Assembly (NCBI GenBank): GCA_002371675.1 | Contig: DFGE01000032.1 | Coordinates: 1-25,057, forward strand | Source: Clostridiales bacterium UBA3758 | Lineage (GTDB): Bacteria; Bacillota; Clostridia; Oscillospirales; Oscillospiraceae | Reading direction: 5' to 3' | DNA: 25,057 bases | In this document: positions 15,598 to 23,332 of the stretch, in pieces | Layout: each line of letters opens with the position of its first letter | Numbering within the stretch: position 1 is the first letter of the stretch | Notes under the pieces: model-generated | Seen by the model: only the letters and a program-made list of their open reading frames with translations | What the model was told of the DNA's origin: nothing | The model's database searches: none | Program-made: the position numbers and the translations under genes

Positions 15598-16513
15598 ACA
15601 CCTTCTTGAAGTGGAGGACCTGAAGCAGTACTTCCGCGTCAGCAAGAAATTCACGGTCAAGGCGGTGGACGGCGTCTCGTTCTATATTGACGAGGGAGAG
15701 ACCTACGGCCTCGTCGGCGAATCCGGCTCTGGCAAATCCACGATCGGCCGCTCAATCATTCGTCTCTACACGCCGACCGCGGGCCGCGTTCTCTTCGAGG
15801 GCGTGGAAATCTCCGGCCATCTTGGCGCGGCGGAGACGCGGCACCTGCGCACCCGCATGCAGATGATCTTTCAGGACCCCATGGCCTGTCTCAATCCGCG
15901 CAAAAAGGTGGGAGATATTATCGCTCAAGGCCTTGATGTGCATCACCTCTATGTCAATGCTGACGAGCGGCAGGAAAAAGTCTACCGCATTATGGAGCGC
16001 ATTGGACTGGACCGGGAGCACGCCAATCGCTATCCCCACCAGTTCTCCGGCGGCCAGCGCCAACGCATCGGCATCGCCCGCGCGCTGATCATGGAGCCCA
16101 AGCTCGTCATTGCCGACGAGCCGATCTCTGCGTTGGACGTCTCGATCCAGGCGCAGGTGGTCAACCTGATGAAGGACCTGCAAAAGGAGCTCGGCGCGGC
16201 CTATCTGTTCATTGCGCACGATCTGTCCATGGTCAAGTACATCTCTGACCGCATCGGCGTGCTGCATCTGGGGCATCTGGTGGAGACCGGGACGACGAAG
16301 GACATCTTCGATCGTCCGCTGCATCCCTATACGAAGAGCTTGCTCTCTGCTGTTCCGCACCCGGACCCGCGGGTGGAGAAGCAGCGCACGGCGATCGCCT
16401 ATGATTACAAAAGCTCCGGCATCGACTATACCAAGGGCAGCTATCACGCCGTCAGCGAGACACACAGCGTCCTCGCAACGGACGAGGAATTTGCCCGCTG
16501 GTCGGCACGCTGA
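15590..16513 (+). CDS. oppF: Oligopeptide-type ABC transporter ATPase (OppF/DppF)
   Basis: 307 residues with Walker A GESGSGKST (43-51), FQDPMACLNPR, signature FSGGQRQR (152-159), Walker B LVIADEP (172-178), a His in FIAHDLSMV, and the C-terminal HPYTKSLLSAVPHPDP of OppF/DppF. GGAGG precedes the ATG. It is the last gene of the importer operon and is followed by a perfect bidirectional terminator. All five components of an Opp-type importer are thus present and intact. Confidence 0.93.
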   Translation: MAEHLLEVEDLKQYFRVSKKFTVKAVDGVSFYIDEGETYGLVGESGSGKSTIGRSIIRLYTPTAGRVLFEGVEISGHLGAAETRHLRTRMQMIFQDPMACLNPRKKVGDIIAQGLDVHHLYVNADERQEKVYRIMERIGLDREHANRYPHQFSGGQRQRIGIARALIMEPKLVIADEPISALDVSIQAQVVNLMKDLQKELGAAYLFIAHDLSMVKYISDRIGVLHLGHLVETGTTKDIFDRPLHPYTKSLLSAVPHPDPRVEKQRTAIAYDYKSSGIDYTKGSYHAVSETHSVLATDEEFARWSAR

Positions 16514-16529
16514 GGGCAAAACTGGATAG

Positions 16530-16565
16530 AAAAGAAGGCTGACGGTGCTCCGTCAGCCTTCTTTT
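16530..16565. terminator. Bidirectional terminator between the ABC and frl operons
   Basis: A perfect 16-base stem, AAAAGAAGGCTGACGG with its exact complement (16550-16565), and a TGCT loop. The arms end in T-runs in both directions, so it serves oppF (stop at 16513) on the plus strand and the deglycase gene (stop at 16577) on the minus strand. Confidence 0.93.
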
Positions 16566-16576
16566 GATTGTGAGGC

Positions 16577-17641
16577 TCAATAATCGAACTGCCTGTAGTA
16601 ACGTCGGATCGAGAGCGGGTGACGCAGGAACAGCTCCATATAGGCGTCCACGCGATTGTTGACCGCGTGCATCACGAGATGCGAGATGCTGCCGCGGAAC
16701 TCCTTTCGAATTCCCTCCAGCTCCAGCTCGGCCGTGTCGATGATCGTGTAGTTGGCGCAGACACGAGGCAGAAAGCGCGCGACGCGTTCTGCAAGCGGGC
16801 GCTGTTCGTCCTCGCCGATGAAGAGCGTGACGGGTGTGTCAGCGACGATGATCTCCTGCATGCCGTGGAAGAACTCCTGACAGCTGATAGACTTGGTGCG
16901 GATCCACATCTGCTCTTCCCAGTAGCACATGGCGTAGGAGTAGGTGGCTCCGTACTGGTTGCCCGAGCCGATGAAGTAGTGCGGCAGATCGGGCCGCTCG
17001 CGGTGGAAAGCGACCGCCTTTTTCGCGTACTCATATGCCCAGGCGTCCGCGGCCTTTTCTACCTCTGCCAGCGCGAGGGCGAGATGGGCCTCGATCTCGC
17101 GGTTGTACTCCTCATAGGCGGCGAACTCGCCGTTTTTGTACATGAGATAGTTTGCGACCATATAGAACTTCAGCTGCTCGTTCTTCGGATAGAGGATCAG
17201 ATAATCCTGCTTGTCCGGCGCGGTCAGCATCGAATCCGGCGTGTCGATAAAGGCGAAGATCTTGCCTCCAATTTCCCGGACGCGCTCGACGAGCCGCACC
17301 ATCTCCTTGGTGTTGCCGGAAACCGAGGAATAAATAACCACGGACCGTTCGGTAAAGCGGCGGTTGCCGGTGGTGAGAAACTCTGCGGCGTTTTCAACAT
17401 AGATGGGCAGAGAAGAGCGGCCGCGCATATAGACCTCCACCTGCATGGCGGAAGCATAGGTGCCGCCGATGCCGATAAAATAGATCCCGTCAAAGCCTTC
17501 CTCCCAGATTCGGTCGATAACCGCCTCGATCTGGGGACGGAGCGCCAGAGCGCCCTGCACGCTCTCAATCGCTTCCTTTTCATCAAAATTGCGCAGGCAA
17601 GGACCCTCTGTCTCCTGCCATTTTTTCGCTTCAAAACTCAT
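16577..17641 (-). CDS. frlB: SIS-domain fructosamine-6-phosphate deglycase, FrlB-like
   Basis: 354 residues made of two SIS domains (about 35-175 and 200-335). The first has YFIGIGGTYASA and SSVSGNTKEMV, the sugar-phosphate loop. The second carries QEFFHG (Glu256, His259), equivalent to the GEFRHG of E. coli FrlB, and Glu243 sixteen residues before His259. The C-terminus RRYYRQFDY echoes the RRYYGGLVEY end of FrlB. There is no glutaminase domain, which argues against glucosamine synthase. FrlB converts fructoselysine 6-phosphate to glucose 6-phosphate and lysine. AAGGAG precedes the ATG by seven bases. It is the last gene of the minus operon. Other amine conjugates (fructose-asparagine, glucoselysine) are handled by related enzymes, so the exact amine is not fixed. 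Confidence 0.85.
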   Translation of the reverse strand: MSFEAKKWQETEGPCLRNFDEKEAIESVQGALALRPQIEAVIDRIWEEGFDGIYFIGIGGTYASAMQVEVYMRGRSSLPIYVENAAEFLTTGNRRFTERSVVIYSSVSGNTKEMVRLVERVREIGGKIFAFIDTPDSMLTAPDKQDYLILYPKNEQLKFYMVANYLMYKNGEFAAYEEYNREIEAHLALALAEVEKAADAWAYEYAKKAVAFHRERPDLPHYFIGSGNQYGATYSYAMCYWEEQMWIRTKSISCQEFFHGMQEIIVADTPVTLFIGEDEQRPLAERVARFLPRVCANYTIIDTAELELEGIRKEFRGSISHLVMHAVNNRVDAYMELFLRHPLSIRRYYRQFDY

Positions 17642-17652
17642 AGTACGACTCC

Positions 17653-18447
17653 TTAATAGAATTCTCCGTCCGTCTCCAGTCCGAGGAAGAAACGGAGCGC
17701 GGTCTGAATAGCCCGATCCCAGTATGGCCAGGCGTGCTCGCCGGGTCCCTCGCCATAGCAGTGTCCGTATCCGGCCTCCTCCGCCGCGAGACGGAAGCGC
17801 CGGTTATGCTCGTAAAGGAAGTCCTCCGTGCCGCAGAGCTGAATCAACCGCGGCCGGTCAGCCTGTGCGGCGGCGCGCCGCACCAGCGCGATCGGTTCGT
17901 CCTCCTCGGGCAGCTCGCCCGTCGGGTAGAGCGCGTCAAACTCGCCCGGCTCTATCTCCGGCAGCATCCCTGCGCGCGCCTCGTCGACAAAACGGCGGAA
18001 GTCCAGCACGCCCGAAAGAGCGGCGATCGTGCCGAAGCGCTCCGGTCTGCGCAGACCGATCTTGAGCGCGCCGTAACCGCCCATGCTCTCGCCCGCGATC
18101 ATGCAGTCCTCGCGCGGCCGCCTGAGCGCGAACCATTGCTCGCACAGCTGCGGCAGCTCGTCGGCAACATAGTGGAAATAACGCGGGGCAGTGGGATAGT
18201 CGCAGTAAAAGCTGCGCTGCGCCTCGGGCATGACGACAATCAGATTGAATTTTTTCGCGTAGTATTCGATTTTTGAAAAGCGCAGCCACTCGTCGCAGTT
18301 GCCTCCGAGGCCGTGCAGCAGAAAGAGCAGCTTCGGCGTCCCGCCGAGCAGCGGCGTGACGTCGTTGGACGCATCCGGCAGGATCAGATTGATCCGCGTG
18401 GTGGTTTTCAGCTCTTCGGAATAAAAGTTGCCGCTAAAGCTTCCCAT
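17653..18447 (-). CDS. Alpha/beta-hydrolase, EstA/esterase-D family
   Basis: 264 residues of the esterase-D/tributyrin-esterase type (PF00756). LLHGLGGNCDEW carries the oxyanion region, GESMGGYGA the nucleophile Ser121, GTEDFLYEHN Asp209, and GEHAWPYWD His238. No signal peptide is visible, so it is cytoplasmic. AAAGGAG precedes the ATG. It is embedded in the frl-like operon, 11 bases from each neighbour. Known frl operons of E. coli or B. subtilis do not include such a gene. It may remove acyl groups from substrates or detoxify a side product (S-formylglutathione-type thioesters are another known use of this fold). The actual substrate is unknown. Confidence 0.87.
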   Translation of the reverse strand: MGSFSGNFYSEELKTTTRINLILPDASNDVTPLLGGTPKLLFLLHGLGGNCDEWLRFSKIEYYAKKFNLIVVMPEAQRSFYCDYPTAPRYFHYVADELPQLCEQWFALRRPREDCMIAGESMGGYGALKIGLRRPERFGTIAALSGVLDFRRFVDEARAGMLPEIEPGEFDALYPTGELPEEDEPIALVRRAAAQADRPRLIQLCGTEDFLYEHNRRFRLAAEEAGYGHCYGEGPGEHAWPYWDRAIQTALRFFLGLETDGEFY

Positions 18448-18458
18448 GTTTGCTCCTT

Positions 18459-18914
18459 TCAGCGCTCGACGATCAGCTCTTCTTCACCGCCCTCGGGAAT
18501 CAGAACGCGCTGCAGCGCGATCACACGTCCCTCGCTATCAAGATACTCCCGCTCGAGACACAGGGCGGCGCGCTCCTCCCTGAGCCGCAGGATGCGCAGA
18601 TCGCGCCGCTCAAGCTCGACAAGCTCAAGACTCTGGCGTGCTGTATGAACGCCGGGGAGAGGCAGTCTCCACAGCGAGCCGCGTTCGGGTATCGGCGCCC
18701 GCTTCCGTTCGGTGCCGTGTCCGGGCAGCACCAGTTCCTCAAGGAACAGCGGATTCCCACCTCGGCTGAAAAGACGGCGCAGGCACAAAATCTCCTCATC
18801 CTTACCGATCGAAAAGCGAGCGGCGTAATACGCGCCCGCCGGACGAAGCTGCCGGCTGCAGGTCCTCATGCGCAGACGCTCGGCGTCAATGGAGGGACTG
18901 GAATAAGCGTTCAT
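18459..18914 (-). CDS. Stand-alone UTRA-domain protein without a DNA-binding domain
   Basis: 151 residues that align in pattern with the UTRA half of the HutC/GntR regulators nearby: AGAYYAARFSIG matches AGPYYASLLKI of regulator 2, then LCLRRLFSRGGNPLFLEELV, and a C-terminal LEREYLDSEGRVIALQRVLI strand pair. The winged helix-turn-helix that should precede it is missing: the reading frame begins about 15 residues before the UTRA fold, and the preceding DNA is occupied by the kinase gene. The ATG at 18914 has only a weak ribosome binding site, so translation may be coupled to the kinase, which stops 15 bases earlier. It could be a metabolite-binding partner of the full-length regulators or a truncated relic. 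The intact frame favours a retained protein. Confidence 0.7.
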   Translation of the reverse strand: MNAYSSPSIDAERLRMRTCSRQLRPAGAYYAARFSIGKDEEILCLRRLFSRGGNPLFLEELVLPGHGTERKRAPIPERGSLWRLPLPGVHTARQSLELVELERRDLRILRLREERAALCLEREYLDSEGRVIALQRVLIPEGGEEELIVER

Positions 18915-18929
18915 CTCTGTGCGGCGGCT

Positions 18930-19724
18930 TTACCATCCGCCGAAATAGCCCAGCGTCACGGTAGCGTTTGCCGCGCCCTTTGCCATACAGTCCTCCAGCG
19001 GCAGCCCCTCGACAAGGCCGAAGAGGAACCCGGCGATATAGCTGTCGCCCGCGCCCATCGTGTCGACGAGCTTTTCGCAGGGGACGATGCCGAAGCTGTG
19101 GAAGCGCTCTCCGTCAAAGCAGAGGCTGCCATTTTCGCCCAGCATCGCGACGACCAGCCGCGGTCCCCGCGCATGATAGTCTCTCATTTGCTCGCGCAGC
19201 GCACCGGTATCCCCTCCGTCGCTGGAGAAAAACAGTACATCCGTAAAAGGCATGGCCGTCTGCGCTGCCTCATCCTCGGGGCGCGTGGCGCAGTCGAAGG
19301 CTGTCTGCATCCCGCGGCGCTTGAGCTCGCAAAACTGACCCTCCACCTTGCCCCAAAGATCGCAGATCACCATATCGTGCGTGCAGATGAAGGAAAGATC
19401 GTCCTCCGAGAGCACGTAATCGGAAAGCACGCCCTCGTCGTAATCGCCGAAAACGCGCTCTCCGTCAATCAGACTGACCTGCGTGACGGCAGTCTTTCCC
19501 TCGCGAACGGACAGGTGCGACACGTCCACACCCTTCTCGGCAACGGCGCGGCGCATCAGCGCGCCAAAATCATCATTCCCGACCGGGCCGATATAGGAGG
19601 CCTCGCCGCCCAGACGCACGGTGTAGACGGCCATATTGACCGGACCGCCGCCCGGATAGGCTTTTCCGCCCTCCACATTTTGATAAAAATCCACGCAGTT
19701 GCTTCCAACCGCAGCAAGTTTCAT
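18930..19724 (-). CDS. frlD: PfkB-family fructosamine 6-kinase, FrlD-like
   Basis: 264 residues from ATG at 19724 (AGAGG seven bases upstream; a TTG at 19739 would overlap the preceding gene). PfkB features: GGGPVNMAVY near 25-34, VFGDYDEGVLSDYVLSEDDL (91-110), GENGS, and the catalytic DTMGAGDSYIAGF with Asp227. The middle segment and the C-terminal GGW closely recall E. coli FrlD, including FGDYTEGV and the D-x-W-G segment. FrlD phosphorylates fructoselysine at C6 with ATP before deglycation by FrlB. It lies between a GntR gene and the UTRA-only gene. A second, diverged kinase of the same family opens the operon. Confidence 0.85.
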   Translation of the reverse strand: MKLAAVGSNCVDFYQNVEGGKAYPGGGPVNMAVYTVRLGGEASYIGPVGNDDFGALMRRAVAEKGVDVSHLSVREGKTAVTQVSLIDGERVFGDYDEGVLSDYVLSEDDLSFICTHDMVICDLWGKVEGQFCELKRRGMQTAFDCATRPEDEAAQTAMPFTDVLFFSSDGGDTGALREQMRDYHARGPRLVVAMLGENGSLCFDGERFHSFGIVPCEKLVDTMGAGDSYIAGFLFGLVEGLPLEDCMAKGAANATVTLGYFGGW

Positions 19725-19735
19725 ATTCTCACCTC

Positions 19736-20410
19736 TCAAAGCAGCAGACGTATCCTGTCTGGCCGCAGGATCACGCGGTGGTTTTCCTTCAGAGATCCAT
19801 CGTCCTCATACCTGAAGACGCGGACCTGGATCAGCGCTTTCCCCTCCGGAACGGAGAGCAGCGCAGCCTCTTCCTTCCGTGCACGCAGGATGCCGATACG
19901 AAGCGGCCCCGCTTCGCTGTGGGGAGCGGCCATTGCGGAGAGCAGCGCGGCGCCGCGTCCATCGCATTCTTCGCCTGGCGCGTACCGCAGGACGCGGCTC
20001 TCCAGTGCGATCGGCGTCCGTTCCGAGCACCACAACGCCCGAACGTCAAGCCACTCGCCGCCCTCCTTTTCCGGAAGGGGGAGCTTCGGCGAATGCTCCC
20101 AGACGTCCAGCAGCTCACCGTGCATGCGCAGCGCTTTTCGGCGCAGCGTTTCATACAGACTCTCTTTGCCCGCCGCGTTCCATTCCGGACGAGGCGGAGC
20201 GACCGTATATCCCGAGCCGCCCAAAGCGACGAGCCGTCCCGCCGCGGTAAGACGCCGCAGCGCCGTGCGCAGCGTGCCGCGGCTGACGCCCCATTTTTCG
20301 CACAGAAGGCGCTCGCTTGGCAGCCTCCTGCGCGGGGGAAGGGAAAGGAGAAGGACTTCCAGTGACTCCGCGGCGAACTCGCCCGGAGCAGGCACGCGCG
20401 GCCTTTTCAT
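19736..20410 (-). CDS. GntR-family (HutC/UTRA-like) transcriptional regulator 3
   Basis: 224 residues from ATG at 20410; AGGAGGGAG lies just upstream, while the open frame beyond (to 20569) is Arg/Pro-rich and crosses a hairpin. The winged helix-turn-helix (about 12-72) shows RRLPSERLLCEKWGVSRGTLRTALRRL in two conserved blocks and GGSGYTV. The C-terminal part (about 85-220) is a diverged UTRA domain with ALIQVRVFRYEDDGSLKEN and the end RPDRIRLLL, like RPDRVMLIS in regulator 1. It sits inside the catabolic operon between the permease and kinase genes, as expected for an autoregulated frlR-type repressor. It is very rich in Arg and Leu and less conserved than regulators 1 and 2. Confidence 0.85.
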   Translation of the reverse strand: MKRPRVPAPGEFAAESLEVLLLSLPPRRRLPSERLLCEKWGVSRGTLRTALRRLTAAGRLVALGGSGYTVAPPRPEWNAAGKESLYETLRRKALRMHGELLDVWEHSPKLPLPEKEGGEWLDVRALWCSERTPIALESRVLRYAPGEECDGRGAALLSAMAAPHSEAGPLRIGILRARKEEAALLSVPEGKALIQVRVFRYEDDGSLKENHRVILRPDRIRLLL

Positions 20411-20429
20411 CCTTCTCCCTCCTTTTTGC

Positions 20430-20461
20430 CCCCGCCGCGGCAAGCCTTTGCCGCGGCGGGG
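20430..20461. other. GC-rich stem-loop between the permease and GntR 3 genes
   Basis: A perfect 14-base stem, CCCCGCCGCGGCAA with its complement around a GCCT loop. On the minus strand (direction of the genes) no T-run follows, so it is likely an mRNA 3'-end stabiliser or partial terminator after the permease gene, not a full stop. The ribosome binding site of the GntR gene begins shortly after it. Confidence 0.65.
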
Positions 20462-20501
20462 CGTATTGCTTGTTGCTTGATTTGCTTCTGATCTTCTCAG
20501 A

Positions 20502-21845
20502 TCAGGCGCTCTGCTGCTCCTTCTTGTTCTTGCGATCCCAGAAGTAGAAGGCAGGCAGACCGGTGGCAACAGCGATCACAGCGCAGATGATCGCCGGGAT
20601 GGGGGCGTAGGTCAGCTCGCCCCAGATCAGCGTCAGGGTCATAAAGCTGGCGATGATGGGCATGATCAGTCCGCCGGGCATCTTGTAGCTGGGCTTGTAG
20701 TTTTCCTTCTTGCGCAGCACGAAGATCGTGCAGAAGGTGGCAACGTTCTTCAGCAGGGCCACCATGGTGAAGTAGCCCAGCAGATCGGACAGCGTGGTGG
20801 CGAAGATCAGGACGATCGCCACGGCGCACTGGACGATGATGGAGAAATAGGGGGTCTCAAATTTGGGGTGGACCTTGGCAAAGGACTTGAAGAAGAGATT
20901 GTCCTTCGCCATGGCATATTCGATGCGGGGCTGGTACATGATGCAGCTGGACAGAGAACCCATCACGACGATGATCGCCATGATCGCAACGGCGGTGCCG
21001 GCGAAGTGGCCGATGCCGGGCAGCTTGGAAGCCAGAAGGGCGATCGGGGCGTCGGAAGCGGCCAGCTCGTCCACGCTCAGGATTCCGGAAGCGACAAAGG
21101 TCAGTCCGCCGTAGAGGGCGAGAACGATGACCGCGGTCAGGATCAGGCCCTTGGGCATGTTCTTCTGAGGATCGCGGATCTCACCGGACATGTAGCAGGG
21201 GGCACCCATGCCGTCGTAGGACCAGGTGGTGGAGGCGATGCCGGCGATCAGCGCGGCAACACCGCCGGTGGCGGCACTGGAGAGCCGTTCACCCGAGAGC
21301 AGCAGGCTGCCGTTGAGATTGAACAGACCGATGCCGATGATCAGGGCAAAGGGCAGGATCTTCAGTGCGGTGATGAAGGTCTGGAACGCGCCGCCGTTTT
21401 CCACGCTGCGCAGATGGACGAACATGAAGATCAATACGAAGACTACGGCAACCAGGCGAAGCACAAAGCCGTGGATCGGCAGGAAGTAGGCGAGGTGGTT
21501 TACAATCGCCAGCGCCATGATGGAGATGGACGGGGGGTCCGTGGCCCAGAAGCTGATCCAGCCGCAGAGGAAAGCAAGGGGGCGGGAACCGGCCTCACGG
21601 AAGTAGACATATTGGCCGCCGTCTTCCGGGAAGGCCGAGGCCAGCTCGGCATAGCAGAAGTTGGCGGGGATCTGGAGCAGACCGCCAATGATGAAAGCCA
21701 GGAACAGGAACAGGGAGCTTCCGGCCGCATTGGCGACCTCGGACAGGGACGAGAAGATGCCGGAGCCGACGGTCGTGCCTACACCAAGGGCAATGACTGC
21801 GCCCAGGCCTAACTTTCGGCCCAGTTCTTTGTTGGATTCAGACAT
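20502..21845 (-). CDS. frlA: APC-family fructosamine permease, FrlA-like
   Basis: 447 residues with about 12 membrane segments. The start has GVGTTVGSGIFSSLSEVA, the unwound first helix of APC transporters. ELASAFPEDGGQYVYFREAG, SISIMALAIV, HLRSVENGGAFQT, and especially GSLSSCIMYQPRIEYAMAK are near-identical to my recollection of E. coli FrlA, as is the end ICAVIAVATGLPA. FrlA imports fructoselysine and psicoselysine. AAGGAGG lies seven bases before the ATG. A 196-base gap (21846-22041) separates it from the upstream YjbQ gene and holds only a small hairpin and possibly a weak -10 box, so it may be read through or have its own weak promoter. Confidence 0.9.
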   Translation of the reverse strand: MSESNKELGRKLGLGAVIALGVGTTVGSGIFSSLSEVANAAGSSLFLFLAFIIGGLLQIPANFCYAELASAFPEDGGQYVYFREAGSRPLAFLCGWISFWATDPPSISIMALAIVNHLAYFLPIHGFVLRLVAVVFVLIFMFVHLRSVENGGAFQTFITALKILPFALIIGIGLFNLNGSLLLSGERLSSAATGGVAALIAGIASTTWSYDGMGAPCYMSGEIRDPQKNMPKGLILTAVIVLALYGGLTFVASGILSVDELAASDAPIALLASKLPGIGHFAGTAVAIMAIIVVMGSLSSCIMYQPRIEYAMAKDNLFFKSFAKVHPKFETPYFSIIVQCAVAIVLIFATTLSDLLGYFTMVALLKNVATFCTIFVLRKKENYKPSYKMPGGLIMPIIASFMTLTLIWGELTYAPIPAIICAVIAVATGLPAFYFWDRKNKKEQQSA

Positions 21846-22011
21846 GATGATCCTCCTTTGATTATCGTGCGGCTGTGCACACCGCGCGTATCCTCTCTTA
21901 ATTGGAGCTCATCGGTCTTCTCTTGCTTCTTATGATACAGAATGCTGGGGCTGCGGCGTCCGCTTTGGCCGGGCGCCGTCAAAGGCGCAGGCGCTTTCTT
22001 ACAGGAAAGGC

Positions 22012-22028
22012 CAGCGCTTTTCGCGCTG
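22012..22028. other. Small hairpin in the YjbQ-permease gap
   Basis: CAGCGC (22012-22017) and GCGCTG (22023-22028) with a five-base loop, 14 bases after the YjbQ stop. No T-run follows in the direction of transcription. The remaining bases of the gap show no gene. A TATCAT in the minus strand about 95 bases before the permease start could be a -10 box, but no -35 box fits. Confidence 0.35.
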
Positions 22029-22041
22029 CTTTACGGTCCTG

Positions 22042-22470
22042 TCATTCCCCCTCCACTATGACCAGAATCTCCCGCCGTGCGGGACCGTCGAATTCACAAA
22101 AATACACGTCCTGTGCGCCGCCTTTTTCCAACACACCGCCGCGGATCAGAAAATGGCAGTGATTGCCGGTCAGCATGGCTTTGAGATGCCCGGTGGGGTT
22201 GCCTGCCGTCGAGCCGTAGTCGCGCAGCATGCGTGCGTGACAGTAGGGCCGCTCCTCCGGCGCGAAGAGCGCCAGCGCTGTCTGGATGTCGCTCTCAAGG
22301 CATTCCAGCGCTTCGTTGACGGTCACGCCGGTGGTCGTGTGGCGCGTGAGAACCGTCACCATACCCTCCTGCACGCCGCTCTCGAGGACGATCTCCTCCA
22401 CGCGCGGCGTGAGCACGGTCATTTCGTTATAGCTTTTGGTGCAGAGCACCAGCGTCCTGACAAACATCAT
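22042..22470 (-). CDS. YjbQ/UPF0047-family protein
   Basis: 142 residues, the usual length. It carries the family landmarks TRHTTTGVTVNE (42-53), GNPTGHLKAMLTG (90-102, with His95) and YFCEFDGPARRE (123-134). Members are small enzymes of uncertain physiological role; some have weak thiamine-phosphate synthase activity and the conserved His/Glu residues suggest a metal or active site. GGAGG is six bases before the first of two adjacent ATGs. Its start overlaps the amidohydrolase stop by four bases (ATGA), so the two are translationally coupled and probably act in the same step. A role in glycated-amine metabolism has not, to my knowledge, been shown. Confidence 0.88.
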   Translation of the reverse strand: MMFVRTLVLCTKSYNEMTVLTPRVEEIVLESGVQEGMVTVLTRHTTTGVTVNEALECLESDIQTALALFAPEERPYCHARMLRDYGSTAGNPTGHLKAMLTGNHCHFLIRGGVLEKGGAQDVYFCEFDGPARREILVIVEGE

Positions 22471-23324
22471 GCACCGCCTCCTTCACCGAGAAAAACAAGG
22501 GCGTTCTCCCCACGGATCAGTTCCAGCGTACTCTCGCGCAGCCCCAGCGTGCCCAGCGCTTCAGCCATGCGGATCTGCTCAAAGCGCGGATTGTCCGAGC
22601 CGAACATCACCTGATGGCGAAGCGACCGGTCGATCCATGTGAGCGGGATATCGCGGGTGAAGCACTGCGTATAGAACTCCCGCGCGTTGTCGAAGTAGAG
22701 CGCGGCGGTGTCCGCGTAAACATTGGGATATTTCAGCAGCAGCATCGCCGTCTCCCGAATCCAGGGCCAGCCGAAGTGCCCCAGGCAGATCCTCAGACGG
22801 GGATGCTTTTGCGCCAGAGCCTCGAAGCGGAGGGGATGACCGTATTCCGCAAGCGTATCTTTTTCCCAGGACAGTCCCGCATGGAACAGCACCGGTCTGT
22901 CATGCCGCTCGCACACGGCCCAGAGCGGCTCGAGCACCGGATCGGCCGGGTCGAAGCGGGAACGCCCGGGATGGAGATTCAAGCCCTTGAGCCCCAGACG
23001 CGTAAAAGCGTCTTCCAGCCTGTCCGGAGCATCGCCGTCGTGCGGGTCGACCGAGGCCAGGCCCCAGAAGCGCTCCGGCGCCAAGGAGACGAGCTGCGCA
23101 ACTTCCTCGTTGCTCACAAGCGGGACTCCCATTGCGCTTGAATAGTCCTGCGCCAGCAAACACAGTCGATCGAGAGAGGCGCAGCGCATTTGATTGAACA
23201 CGTGCTCCAGCGGCGCAAGACCGTTGCGGTGAATGTCCAGCTCGCGGTGGCGCAGCTCCTCGCGCGCGGCGTTGGCGTTGATCGGCTCGTAAAAGGCCGG
23301 GTGGACGTGGATGTCAATCGTCAT
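22467..23324 (-). CDS. Metal-dependent amidohydrolase (amidohydrolase-2 family)
   Basis: 285 residues, a TIM-barrel metal hydrolase of the PF04909 type. Metal-site landmarks are DIHVHP (His6, His8) at the N-terminus, GLNLHP (His118), LFHAG (His148), LGHFGWPW (His183) and FGSDNPR (Asp244). The family includes decarboxylases (ACMSD-like), lactonases and amidases, so a hydrolytic or decarboxylating step on a carbonyl or amide is expected. It starts 8 bases after the epimerase gene and overlaps the YjbQ gene by four bases. It could open a lactone, remove an N-acyl group or process a by-product of fructosamine breakdown. The substrate is not predictable from sequence. Confidence 0.87.
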   Translation of the reverse strand: MTIDIHVHPAFYEPINANAAREELRHRELDIHRNGLAPLEHVFNQMRCASLDRLCLLAQDYSSAMGVPLVSNEEVAQLVSLAPERFWGLASVDPHDGDAPDRLEDAFTRLGLKGLNLHPGRSRFDPADPVLEPLWAVCERHDRPVLFHAGLSWEKDTLAEYGHPLRFEALAQKHPRLRICLGHFGWPWIRETAMLLLKYPNVYADTAALYFDNAREFYTQCFTRDIPLTWIDRSLRHQVMFGSDNPRFEQIRMAEALGTLGLRESTLELIRGENALVFLGEGGGA

Positions 23325-23332
23325 ACCTTACC

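Noticed and set aside
16577..17641. Annotation of the SIS protein as glucosamine-6-phosphate synthase
   Set aside because: There is no N-terminal glutaminase domain, the length is 354, the EFFHG motif and C-terminus match FrlB, and the neighbours are frl genes.
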